Below, piece by piece: positions 26,166-34,217 of a stretch of DNA of 64,000 nt. Source of the DNA: Ichthyocystis sparus (GTDB lineage: Bacteria > Pseudomonadota > Gammaproteobacteria > Burkholderiales > 2013Ark19i); NCBI RefSeq assembly GCF_900078755.1, contig NZ_FKIH01000005.1. The stretch is one strand, 5' to 3'. The position numbers and the translations under genes are program-made. How positions within the stretch are numbered: position 1 is the stretch's first letter; every line of letters begins with the position of its first letter. The notes under the pieces were generated by a model. That model saw only the letters and a program-made list of their open reading frames with translations. It did no database searches and had not been told where the DNA came from.

Positions 26166-26613
26166 CCAAAAGACATCTCATTACCAAAGCATCCTCATAA
26201 TTACGCGGTCCAGCTGGGGTAATGTTATAGTAATACCTATAACGACACCCAACTACTTCAAATCCAGCCCACTTGTATAGGGAGAGCGCATTCAAATTGC
26301 TCATCCTAAGCTCAAGCATGACTTTGTAACAGCCACAAGACTTAGCCTGGGTCAGCAATGAAAGTAATAGCAGGATCCCAAAACCAGAACGCCTTGCTTT
26401 AGGAGATACCGCAATATTCAGGATATCCATAGCATCAACGCTTATGGAGGCAAGAGTGTATCCCAAAATCTCTCCGTCCACATCAATCAACACACCCCAA
26501 ATACCCGACTTCAGTAGGTCCTCGAATTGGCTTAGACTACATGGATGGGGATGACATAATTGATCTAGCTCAGCAAGACGCGGCAAATCCTCTCTACGAA
26601 TGAACCGGAGCAC
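26149..26613 (-). CDS. rimI: GNAT N-acetyltransferase, RimI type
   Basis: A GNAT-fold acetyltransferase resembling RimI, which acetylates the N-terminus of ribosomal protein S18. The acetyl-CoA binding motif A is visible as NIAVSPKARRSGFGILLL, followed by LELRMSNLNALSLYKWAGFEVVG, the usual RimI ending. I chose GTG at 26613 because GGAGG lies six bases upstream; the TTG five codons earlier lacks a site. The usual upstream partner tsaB is absent here. First gene of the unit that continues into birA. Confidence 0.85.
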   Translation of the reverse strand: MLRFIRREDLPRLAELDQLCHPHPCSLSQFEDLLKSGIWGVLIDVDGEILGYTLASISVDAMDILNIAVSPKARRSGFGILLLLSLLTQAKSCGCYKVMLELRMSNLNALSLYKWAGFEVVGCRYRYYYNITPAGPRNYEDALVMRCLLGEDFD

Positions 26614-26655
26614 AACAAGCCTCCACAAAGTTGTTTATTCTTGACACAGACGAGG

Positions 26656-26684
26656 ACTATACCCCTACTAAGGGTGGTCTTCAA
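26656..26684 (-). promoter_or_regulatory. Sigma-70-like promoter for the rimI-birA-coaX-coaE-yacG unit
   Basis: On the minus strand TTGAAG (26679-26684) and TATAGT (26656-26661) are separated by exactly 17 bases. The implied transcript starts about 36 bases before the rimI GTG, a normal leader. Confidence 0.55.
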
Positions 26685-26872
26685 TAAAAAAACAACAACA
26701 AAAGCACCCGTTATGTATGTTAGACATAACTAAAGCACATTTAGCACGTATGAATTGACAAAACTTCCCCCTACTATCACCCCCAAAGTATATCAGGTCG
26801 TAGCTGTTGTACATCAGGACTACAAGCAAGATCTGTCATCAAAAACCTAGGCATAGCAAAAACCCGCCAAGA

Positions 26873-26903
26873 GAAAAAACAAAAAGAGGGGGAAAATCCC
26901 CCC
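26873..26903 (-). terminator. Rho-independent terminator of pilA
   Basis: Read on the minus strand, a GGGGG and CCCCC stem with a 5-base loop ATTTT is followed by TCTTTTTGTTTTTT. It lies 34 bases after the pilA stop. Confidence 0.75.
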
Positions 26904-26936
26904 ACTCTAGTAGTAAAAGCATGTCCCACAAAAATT

Positions 26937-27386
26937 CTATGGAAACTCTGGAGCAGTTTCGGTGTGAGTACAAGAAACAGGAAGTATCTCCACTGGCACA
27001 TTTGAAACACAAGTCCAAGCAAACATACCACCAGCCGAAGTATCACCAACAAGTTCTATAATTCTGTCAACAACTTTGGAACTAACACCGGTATTAGAGA
27101 ACTTAGCCAAAATTACACAGGCAGTACCAGTACCAGCTTTCAATGAGTAGCCCGACAGAACCTTAGACGCACCCCAAGCCGTACTGTTCTCAACAGGACA
27201 AGCACCGGTAGTAGCAACTGCCTCAACTACACGCTGACGAAAAGAAGTCAGCTCAGCTAAAGCAGCTCCAAAATTGGCTTTAGCAGTGTAATTTTGATAT
27301 GCCGGTAAAGCAATAGCTGCCAGAATACCGATGATAGCGACCACTATCAGTAACTCGACCAAAGTGAAACCCTTATTTCTATTCAC
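26937..27386 (-). CDS. pilA: Type IV pilin, major subunit type
   Basis: A type IVa pilin. The prepilin leader MNRNKG is followed by the methylated N-terminus FTLVELLIVVAIIGILAAIALPAY with Glu at mature position 5. The rest has two pairs of cysteines, the last enclosing the C-terminal D-region loop. The start is GTG at 27386 with an unusual run of G residues as ribosome site. 149 residues is typical. It could also be a minor pilin; no assembly genes (pilB, pilC, pilD) are in the window. A strongly diverged paralogue lies upstream at 27949. Confidence 0.92.
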   Translation of the reverse strand: MNRNKGFTLVELLIVVAIIGILAAIALPAYQNYTAKANFGAALAELTSFRQRVVEAVATTGACPVENSTAWGASKVLSGYSLKAGTGTACVILAKFSNTGVSSKVVDRIIELVGDTSAGGMFAWTCVSNVPVEILPVSCTHTETAPEFP

Positions 27387-27948
27387 GACAGCCCCCCCCT
27401 TTCATTACGTAAAAAGACACACACATGCAGGCCACCAAAAACATAAGGCACACTTACAAGACACATGCCATTAGGATATGCTATGTGTAAGCAGAGATTG
27501 TTGCAACGCTGATGTAATACCAACTAAATCACATTGCCCACACGTAGGCAAATAATCACCCACTGGTGCACAATATGAAGAACAACAACAATTTCTACCA
27601 ACAACGAAATCACACGTTAAAAAATAACAAGCCTAGCAATAACCTAACAAAGCAACACCCGCACCAACATTAAGTAATATGCCCAAGTTGAACCACAAAC
27701 CGATGTCCCCAGTAGCAAGCAACCCACTGAAAGAAGTCATCAAACCCGGCCAAATTGAGAATATCGTTTTGACAAAAAAACAGGCTAAGGTTTCATTAGC
27801 TTAAACAAAAAAATAAAAACTGCAAAAAGAACAAAAACACAGACGGTGTGGAGTCTACTAAAACATTGTAATGTTTGGTTATTACCACTACAGCAAAAGG
27901 GGGAAATAAAACCACCCCACCAAAACAACTCTTGTGTTTATACGGATA
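27387..27948. other. Intergenic region upstream of pilA
   Basis: 562 bases without a gene. It holds a sigma-54-like element for pilA and, further upstream on the minus strand, a weak sigma-70 alternative (TTGCAA, 17 bases, TAGCAT). Its right part is rich in ACAA and CCAC words, and I found no clear terminator for the pilin-like gene. Confidence 0.45.
27455..27470 (-). promoter_or_regulatory. Possible sigma-54 promoter of pilA
   Basis: On the minus strand TGGCAT, five bases, TTGTA approximates the -24/-12 consensus TGGCAC-N5-TTGCA, about 70 bases before the pilA start. PilA is sigma-54 dependent in several proteobacteria, but the -12 GC is imperfect here. Confidence 0.3.
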
Positions 27949-28440
27949 CTATGGAAAAACTACAATCGGTACACGCACGCAATCAGATGTAGTATGACTG
28001 ACCCGTCCAACTGTAGTGCTGCAAGTCCATGTCAACAAACCATCAGAAGTCTGTAGGCCGACTAGCTCTACAAAACGACCACGCAACAACTTGTGTGCAG
28101 AGGACCCAAATTGTGCCCTAATTAGGCACCCATGAGAAAATCCTGTAGGAGCCTCAACAAGTGAGTATGAAGAAAACAGACGCGACCCTGGGAAGGAATG
28201 TCCTACTTCATTCGGGCAATTGCTACTACTGGAAACAACCTCATAGATCTTACGCTTTAAAAAGGACAACTCCTCGACACCATCGCGAAAATCTTTTATA
28301 ACAGCGTGCCTCTGATACACAGGAGAAAAAATAAACCAACAGCCAACAAATACCACAACAACCGCTACCGCCTCAAAGCTGGACATACCGATCACTGATT
28401 TTGAGCTCAATCGTATCACAGGAGCTGATTTTTCCAACAA
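27949..28440 (-). CDS. Diverged type IV pilin-like protein
   Basis: A 163-residue protein that keeps the plan of a type IV pilin but with an eroded N-terminus. After a leader ending in KSVIG the hydrophobic helix begins MSSFEAVAVVVVFVG, so Glu is at position 5 after the Gly, as in prepilins, but the FTLVELL consensus is lost. The C-terminus (FVELVG, then SDGLLTWTC and SDC) matches PilA (IIELVG, SAGGMFAWTC and SC) and keeps comparable cysteines. It lies on the same strand 562 bases upstream of pilA. The start is uncertain (TTG at 28440 or a GTG seven codons in). It could be a minor pilin, a pseudopilin, or a decaying duplicate. Confidence 0.7.
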   Translation of the reverse strand: MLEKSAPVIRLSSKSVIGMSSFEAVAVVVVFVGCWFIFSPVYQRHAVIKDFRDGVEELSFLKRKIYEVVSSSSNCPNEVGHSFPGSRLFSSYSLVEAPTGFSHGCLIRAQFGSSAHKLLRGRFVELVGLQTSDGLLTWTCSTTVGRVSHTTSDCVRVPIVVFP

Positions 28441-28530
28441 AACTACACAGTGCGAATGCTAACATGCAGGAAGCACGCATCTACAAATAGCCTTTACATA
28501 GTAGCAGCATTAACTAGCATCAGTAACATT

Positions 28531-29646
28531 TTAATTCTCCATAGACACGCAAATACCTCCCCCCATACAGATAGCGCCATCATATATAACCAACGACTGG
28601 CCTGGAGCAACAGCACGCTGAGGAGAGGAAAACACAACACGCCCGGAAGCAGTACCAAAGCCATAGTATTCACACAACTGATCAGATTGATGGTAACGAA
28701 CTTGCGAAAGATAGCAATTACTTCCATCACTAGGGCACTCACCAATCCACGATAAATCTCCTAAATCAACTATCCTACAATACAAAGATGGGTGGTGCTC
28801 TCCCAAACAAACAATCAGAGCGTTACGATTAACATCCTTAGAGACAACATACCAAGCCAGGTTAGCATCATAGCCACGAACACCACCTATACCGAGTCCT
28901 CGGCGTTGCCCAATGGTGTGAAACATTAAACCCTGGTGCTGACCTAGGTATTTTCCATCTAGGGTATAGATAGGACCCGGATGAGCCGGCAAAAAACTTG
29001 ACAAAAACTCACGAAAAGGCCTCTCACCAACGGAGCAAATTCCAGTAGAATCGCGCTTATTGGCATTAGGAAGACCGATTTTGCGTGCCAGTTTACGTAC
29101 AGTAACCTTATCTAAATTCCCAAGAGGAAAGATAACATGTTGCAACTGATATTGGTTTAAGCGATAGAGAAAATAGCTTTGATCCTTAGTAAGATCGGTC
29201 CCCTTAAGAAGACGGTAGATACCGTCTGGCCCTTTTTCAACACGGGCATAATGTCCGGTTGCTATGTAATCAGCACCATTGGATAAAGCGTAATTCAAAA
29301 AAGAATCAAACTTTATGTACGCATTGCAAAACACATCTGGGTTTGGAGTGCGGCCATGCTTGTATTCGTATAAGAAGTGGGTAAACACCCGTTCATAGTA
29401 CTGCTTAGAAAAATCTACCACTTCCAGGGATATGGATAGGTGATCGCATACAGATATAGCATCATTAAGATCATCATCTTGTGTGCAATAATTGCTTTTA
29501 GTATTAGTAGCTGATGGACAAAAATCCTCACGCCAATTTTTCATGAAAACAGCGCTAACATCATAATTCTTGTTTTGCAGCAACCAGGCAGACAGAGCAG
29601 AATCAACACCGCCAGAGAGACCAATAAAAACTCTTCCCTTTGACAT
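28531..29646 (-). CDS. mnmA: tRNA-specific 2-thiouridylase
   Basis: MnmA puts sulphur on U34 of tRNA-Lys, Glu and Gln. The 371 residues show the PP-loop GLSGGVDSALSAWLL near the N-terminus, GMK-type FMKNW, the first catalytic cysteine in NPDVFCN near residue 103, ATGHYAR, KDQSYFLYRL, and the second cysteine in STGICSVGERPFREFL. Start ATG at 29646. It overlaps nothing and lies upstream of the pilin-like gene on the same strand. Confidence 0.96.
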   Translation of the reverse strand: MSKGRVFIGLSGGVDSALSAWLLQNKNYDVSAVFMKNWREDFCPSATNTKSNYCTQDDDLNDAISVCDHLSISLEVVDFSKQYYERVFTHFLYEYKHGRTPNPDVFCNAYIKFDSFLNYALSNGADYIATGHYARVEKGPDGIYRLLKGTDLTKDQSYFLYRLNQYQLQHVIFPLGNLDKVTVRKLARKIGLPNANKRDSTGICSVGERPFREFLSSFLPAHPGPIYTLDGKYLGQHQGLMFHTIGQRRGLGIGGVRGYDANLAWYVVSKDVNRNALIVCLGEHHPSLYCRIVDLGDLSWIGECPSDGSNCYLSQVRYHQSDQLCEYYGFGTASGRVVFSSPQRAVAPGQSLVIYDGAICMGGGICVSMEN

Positions 29647-29768
29647 ATAAAAGCGCCCCCAGAGATACGTAAACCATACAGCACAGTATAGTCAATTGTA
29701 CCATTTTCCACTCTAGAAAATAAGATAAAAGCATGCTAGGATCCCAGAAATAGACACAAGGACCTGAT

Positions 29769-29963
29769 ATGTCTTCTAATCATGGCCAGACAACAGTGGT
29801 AACGATATCGCCTGCGGAGCTCCCACTTCACTGCCCTAGGACAAAGGAACTTTGGAATCTTCATCCAAGGGTGTATCTGGACATTAAAAAAACAGGTGAA
29901 ATAATGTGCCCATACTGCGGTCAAAACTACGTGCTGAGCGAAACTACAGATAATAAGGATTAG
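29769..29963 (+). CDS. Small zinc-finger protein
   Basis: A 64-residue protein of the zinc-finger CHCC family, related to the NDUFS6-type zinc domain. Likely ligands are Cys in LHCP, His in LHPRVYLD, and both cysteines of CPYCG near the C-terminus. ATG at 29769 has AAGG seven bases upstream. It is conserved as a short stand-alone protein in betaproteobacteria; its role there is unknown to me. Its 3' end overlaps the convergent trhO by 20 bases. Confidence 0.85.
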   Translation: MSSNHGQTTVVTISPAELPLHCPRTKELWNLHPRVYLDIKKTGEIMCPYCGQNYVLSETTDNKD

Positions 29964-30693
29964 TGGGAGATAAGCTACCGTCAAGAGTGATTCTTCCGTC
30001 GAACACAAAGCACGTCCCCTGGAAAAACCCCTGTCCAAATACCTCCAGATACCTAATAATCCCTCCATCCAACTGGTAAGCACTAATGCCTTCACTGTAA
30101 AACCAGTGGGATGCTTTTTCACAGCGAATACCGCCTGTACAAAAAGTAACTACGGTGCTATTTTCCTTTAGCAAGTGGCGAGACATTTTGCGGCTAAATT
30201 CGCCAAATGAATTTATTGAAACATTTACAGCACCAGAAAATGTTCCCATCTGATACTCAAAATCGTTGCGCACGTCTACTAAGCACAATGGAGTACCAGC
30301 ATCATCACTACTCATACTCATCCATCTGTGAAAATCTTCTACGGACAAGTAAGGTAAAGGACGGTACGTAGCCTCACGACAACGATAAGATACAATCTCT
30401 GGTTTAATTTTCACTAAAAATCTACGAAAACCAATTCTAGTGGCGTAGCTCCTACGTATACTACATACCAAATTGGCTCTTTTAGACAAGGCACTATAGT
30501 ATTCCTCTAACTCTGGAGATGGTCCGCAAAGTGAGAAATTAATTCCTTCGTTTGCTATGATTATGGTACCTTTTATATCATATCCCATAGAGTCTGCAGT
30601 ATCTAAGCACCAACTACGCAATTCCTCCAAGTTACCCATACGTGAAAATTGATATCCAGAAATGTACAATATAGGCAAGACTCCGATACACAT
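29944..30693 (-). CDS. trhO: tRNA uridine-34 hydroxylase, rhodanese family
   Basis: TrhO (YceA) adds oxygen to U34 of tRNA to give 5-hydroxyuridine. The N-terminal domain (GTIIIANEGINFSLCG) precedes a rhodanese domain with LVDVRNDFEYQMGTF and the active-site loop FCTGGIRCEKA. At 249 residues it lacks the C-terminal extension of the E. coli protein. I chose ATG at 30693 because AGGAGG lies ten bases upstream; the frame stays open to 30741. Together with mnmA it gives two U34-modifying enzymes in a row. Confidence 0.9.
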   Translation of the reverse strand: MCIGVLPILYISGYQFSRMGNLEELRSWCLDTADSMGYDIKGTIIIANEGINFSLCGPSPELEEYYSALSKRANLVCSIRRSYATRIGFRRFLVKIKPEIVSYRCREATYRPLPYLSVEDFHRWMSMSSDDAGTPLCLVDVRNDFEYQMGTFSGAVNVSINSFGEFSRKMSRHLLKENSTVVTFCTGGIRCEKASHWFYSEGISAYQLDGGIIRYLEVFGQGFFQGTCFVFDGRITLDGSLSPTNPYYL

Positions 30694-31031
30694 AGATAAA
30701 CGACCTCCTATCTTACTTTGATTACAGGATTGCACACACATGAAACTAAAGTAAAAGTAAAAATAGCTGTTCGGTACATCACGTGTATGTATGCCGAAAC
30801 AATACTAATTATACAAACATAGTAACAATTGTAATGGCATAAACATGATACTAACGCTACTAGTAACTGTAAACATTCTACCAAACTAAAAAACCTATAA
30901 CACGCTAAATCTCTTAAGATTTTCCTTAATAAGGATAGCGCAGCTCTAGGGTAACTGGCGTGTTATAAAACACAGGGTAATTTGCTAATTTAAGGTTTGA
31001 AGTGAAGTTTTATAGTGAATTGTTTACATTG

Positions 31032-31045
31032 AATTTGTACAAATT
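31032..31045. promoter_or_regulatory. Palindrome AATTTGTACAAATT
   Basis: A perfect 14-bp palindrome centred on GTAC. Related half-words occur upstream of the repeat protein gene at 662-698. It could be an operator for an unknown dimeric regulator; in AT-rich DNA chance is also possible. Confidence 0.4.
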
Positions 31046-31065
31046 TGGGAATTTACTTTGCTTGC

Positions 31066-31143
31066 GAACTTAGTCCACTGGGTACTTAATCTATCTAAGC
31101 AATTAACCTACTGAGTACTTACTCCATTTGAGAACTTACTCCA
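31066..31143 (+). repeat. Four degenerate copies of G(A/T)ACTTACTCCA
   Basis: Copies lie at 31066, 31082, 31115 and 31132. The two last are identical except for one base and spaced 17 bases apart. They lie 140-250 bases before the next gene and could be binding sites. Confidence 0.6.
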
Positions 31144-31197
31144 ATAGAAACCCAAGCGCAAATGGCATAACATCATCGTCATCGAATCAATCACGGA

Positions 31198-31225
31198 GGC
31201 ATGTATAGGTATCATTATACATGCC
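31198..31225. repeat. 10-bp perfect inverted repeat GGCATGTATA / TATACATGCC
   Basis: Arms at 31198-31207 and 31216-31225 with an 8-base loop. No T-run follows on either strand, so an operator or leader hairpin is more likely than a terminator. Confidence 0.7.
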
Positions 31226-31318
31226 AGGTTACTCTAAACCTTATACCGTGGAAGTGCAGCTCAACTACCTTCAAGAGTGGGATGCGCGCTCCTCACGATA
31301 TTTAATCGGACAGATAAA

Positions 31319-33898
31319 ATGGCATCGAACATAGGGTATTCTCTAGCCTGTGGTTCTGGTGAAGAGGATGTTTTTTCGCTCGTTACTAAAGAATCTGGGG
31401 ATATAAAAAAAGAACATCATTCCAAAGATTTTTCAGATCTTTGTCAAGGGTTACCGAGTGCATACTCAGGGGAAACACTTGCTAGAGAACTTGGACTCAT
31501 AGGTAAAATGTGGTCTGAATTAACGTCAGGCACGGAAGAAGTAGACGAGGAATTCTTATCGTCTCTTGACAGATTTAGCAAATACCTTGAGGAGGAATTG
31601 CAAGAGGGTACTAGTAGCACACAGGAAGGATCAGTAAAAGAATTACTAATTTTATGTTGGTCAGAACAAGAGTCTCCTAGGGCTGATGCTTGTGCAGCAG
31701 GGGGCTTAATGGCTAGTGTTTTATCAGTATTAAGTAAAGTAGAACGAGCTTGCTCTAAATCAGAACAAAGAAGAAAAGCCGTTGGTGGTGTTGTGTCGGC
31801 TTTATTGAGATTACTACATCACAATTCATCGTCTAATCTTAGCAAAGAACAGCTAGAGTCTGTACTGACTGTTATGCTAGATGGAGATTTTTACAAATCT
31901 GAATTCATCGCTCAATCCCAACCAGAAGGATGTAATCTACTGAAAGATGTAGTTACCAACTGTGCGGATAGATACAAATTGATGTGTGCAGAAGAAGAAG
32001 CTTTAGTAGGATTTACCTTATCCTCGTACGCAGCAGAGTCTGTTGGTAATCCTCACTTTTGCAATCAGCTTGATAAAAAACTATCTAGTATGCCTACAAA
32101 CACTGACCTTATTTACAAGTGTGACGAAATTACTACTTCTTGCAAATATGAAGTCACAGTGAAACTGATTTCTTATTCATCTATTCCAAGTAGTGTTCGT
32201 GGTTTTTCATTAAAGGTCATGGAAGAACAAAAACAAAACACAGGTAATCTATCTGAGCTTGAATCAAAACTAGCTGAAGTAGCATTATCGGAAGATGCCT
32301 TAGGAAAAATGATTGGAGAAAAAATAAAAGCTGCTGAAGAAAGAGTTGGTGATTATGAAGAAGCCTTTATTTTATCAATGATGTCATCTATGGAAGCTAA
32401 TTCATGTGTTATTGATAAAGAAACGGGAAGAGCTGTACCTAAGCATATAAGAATCACTGCAAAATCTGTGGAAAAAGCTAGAAGGATATATACATTTATT
32501 AGTGAACACAGTTCACAAAAAGAACAACATATGGAAATGGCATTACTTATGTTTTCTGGCATGAATTGGGTTACTGAAGATGCATCATTAAGCACGCTTA
32601 TTGCAGCAGAAGAAGTACTAAAACTATTTGGACACAAGCAAGTTTCAGAATTACATGCAGCTTCTAAGGAAAAAGCAGAAGAAGTAACAAGAGATATAGC
32701 AGAAATGTACAAAGATTTACTTGAAAGTGCTGCAGCGCTTCCAGCAGGGAACGAACAGATTTTATTAGTGAAACTTAAAAAAATATCCCTAACAGCACAT
32801 AGTGTGATTTCTCATCTTCCTAAAGGCCTGCTATCAGAAAGGGAAGCTGTCAGAATGGCGGTCGAGTCATTATCTAAAGAAAATGCAAATGCATTAGCAG
32901 CTGCCAAACGTGTTCTTTCTGGATGGTGGATGCTTGAGGCAAGAAAAGTAATTGAAAAAATATCTGAGAAAACTGCCTCCTCAATGCCTAGAGAGCTAGG
33001 TATATCATTGAGTAAATTGGATGGAGCTCTAGGAATTTCCAGATTTGGTATGGCATTGCGGGGAAGAGGTTCGCCTCCTAGAAAAGAACGAAAACAACAT
33101 GATGTAGAAGGAGGGGTACTAGAAGTACTTGGTTTTTGCTACAGTCAAAAATATGATTACTATTATCAAAATAGATCTGAGCTTCCAACTTCTTATGCTC
33201 TACACACTATGGGCAACTACTTGCCAACAACAAGTTCTGACCATGGAACTAAAGTCACCGTAGATGGAAAAGATTATGCCGTTCAAAATTCTCTTATACA
33301 AGATCTTAGACGGTCGTTATACACGGTTTGTGGAGTAGAAATATCTGCAAATGATATAGATGGTGGTACAGAGGGTAAAAATGAAGCAGAAGTAACAGAG
33401 GAAATGTCTAGGTTTTTTGTTAAAGAAGTAGCAAAATTAGGACTTACACCAGAAGCTTTTGAAGTATTATGCGCCATAATGAACCAAAGCTCTGCTGCTG
33501 TTATGTTGAATACAGGGTGGATTGTAAGCCATTTACTTTTCCCAGTACAAGCGGGAATTGGAATAAATGAGGAGTTTAGTGGTACTACCAAACATGAATT
33601 ACGCGTGCTACCATCAGGACAGGTAGTTATGACATGCAGCATTTCCGGAGTTGCTCGCGCACTATATGTACAGGAAAAAGAACGTTATGTGGATGTTAAA
33701 AAAGATGTCAGTGCTCATAGACAAAACTCCAATTTTGTCTTCACAGATCCAGAACTGCTTGCAGGAATAGACATATCGTCCAGTATGGAGGTCTTAATAA
33801 ACACTGATGGAACAATACGAATTATTAAATTAAAATATGAACTGCCAAATCTAACCCCAGAAAGAGTAGAAAGTATTTGTAGTTCCCAGGGATTTTAA
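31319..33898 (+). CDS. Large helical hypothetical protein, effector-like
   Basis: I do not recognise this 859-residue protein. It is mostly amphipathic helix (for example about residues 310-620, rich in Glu, Lys, Ala and Ser), without signal peptide or membrane segment, and ends with a beta-richer domain from about 640. A GTG at 31277 also opens the frame; I prefer the ATG at 31319, eight bases after GGA. It is a single-gene unit with ordered upstream repeats and a strong terminator. With the next two genes it forms a plus-strand cluster of proteins of unknown type, which suggests a secreted-protein island; secretion cannot be shown from sequence. Confidence 0.75.
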   Translation: MASNIGYSLACGSGEEDVFSLVTKESGDIKKEHHSKDFSDLCQGLPSAYSGETLARELGLIGKMWSELTSGTEEVDEEFLSSLDRFSKYLEEELQEGTSSTQEGSVKELLILCWSEQESPRADACAAGGLMASVLSVLSKVERACSKSEQRRKAVGGVVSALLRLLHHNSSSNLSKEQLESVLTVMLDGDFYKSEFIAQSQPEGCNLLKDVVTNCADRYKLMCAEEEALVGFTLSSYAAESVGNPHFCNQLDKKLSSMPTNTDLIYKCDEITTSCKYEVTVKLISYSSIPSSVRGFSLKVMEEQKQNTGNLSELESKLAEVALSEDALGKMIGEKIKAAEERVGDYEEAFILSMMSSMEANSCVIDKETGRAVPKHIRITAKSVEKARRIYTFISEHSSQKEQHMEMALLMFSGMNWVTEDASLSTLIAAEEVLKLFGHKQVSELHAASKEKAEEVTRDIAEMYKDLLESAAALPAGNEQILLVKLKKISLTAHSVISHLPKGLLSEREAVRMAVESLSKENANALAAAKRVLSGWWMLEARKVIEKISEKTASSMPRELGISLSKLDGALGISRFGMALRGRGSPPRKERKQHDVEGGVLEVLGFCYSQKYDYYYQNRSELPTSYALHTMGNYLPTTSSDHGTKVTVDGKDYAVQNSLIQDLRRSLYTVCGVEISANDIDGGTEGKNEAEVTEEMSRFFVKEVAKLGLTPEAFEVLCAIMNQSSAAVMLNTGWIVSHLLFPVQAGIGINEEFSGTTKHELRVLPSGQVVMTCSISGVARALYVQEKERYVDVKKDVSAHRQNSNFVFTDPELLAGIDISSSMEVLINTDGTIRIIKLKYELPNLTPERVESICSSQGF

Positions 33899-34217
33899 AA
33901 TCTATTTACTTGTCTACAGTCACTAAATATAACTATCAGGCTCAATGTAGCCTGATTTTTTTTGCCTACGTAAAGCAAAAAATTAATCAATTTAGCAAAT
34001 ATGCTCATAAAAAAAACCTATAAAAAGAACTATAAGTCATACATGCAGTCAATTCACAGTGTCTCAGTATCTATATCTAGGAAAAACTTTAAAGGTTTTT
34101 TCCCTAGTGATTACGTTTGCATAATATGTGAGGTTCCTGTCCTGTGTAGAGTAATCAGGATGTACCGGGGGAAGAGTTCACGGTTAACACAGTTACACTT
34201 AATAAGGAAGAGCAACT
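33899..34217. other. Intergenic region between two effector-like genes
   Basis: Contains the terminator of the upstream gene and about 250 bases of leader for the next. A 74-codon frame at 34001-34225 overlaps the next start and looks non-genic. AAGGAAGAG just before 34218 is the ribosome site of the next gene. Confidence 0.5.
33935..33963 (+). terminator. Strong rho-independent terminator
   Basis: ATCAGGCT and AGCCTGAT form a perfect 8-bp stem with a 6-base loop, followed directly by eight T. It lies 37 bases after the stop of the large helical protein gene. Confidence 0.9.

Larger units (their letters stand above)
26629..26936. other. Intergenic region between pilA and rimI
   Basis: No gene is seen. 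It contains the rimI promoter at its left end and the pilA terminator at its right end, listed separately. Confidence 0.6.
30694..31318. other. Intergenic region upstream of the large helical protein
   Basis: About 620 bases with no gene but several short ordered elements: a 14-bp palindrome at 31032, four ACTTA-type repeats at 31066-31143 and a 10-bp inverted repeat at 31198, listed separately. Together they look like a regulatory region for the gene at 31319. I could not identify a clear -35/-10 pair. Confidence 0.5.
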
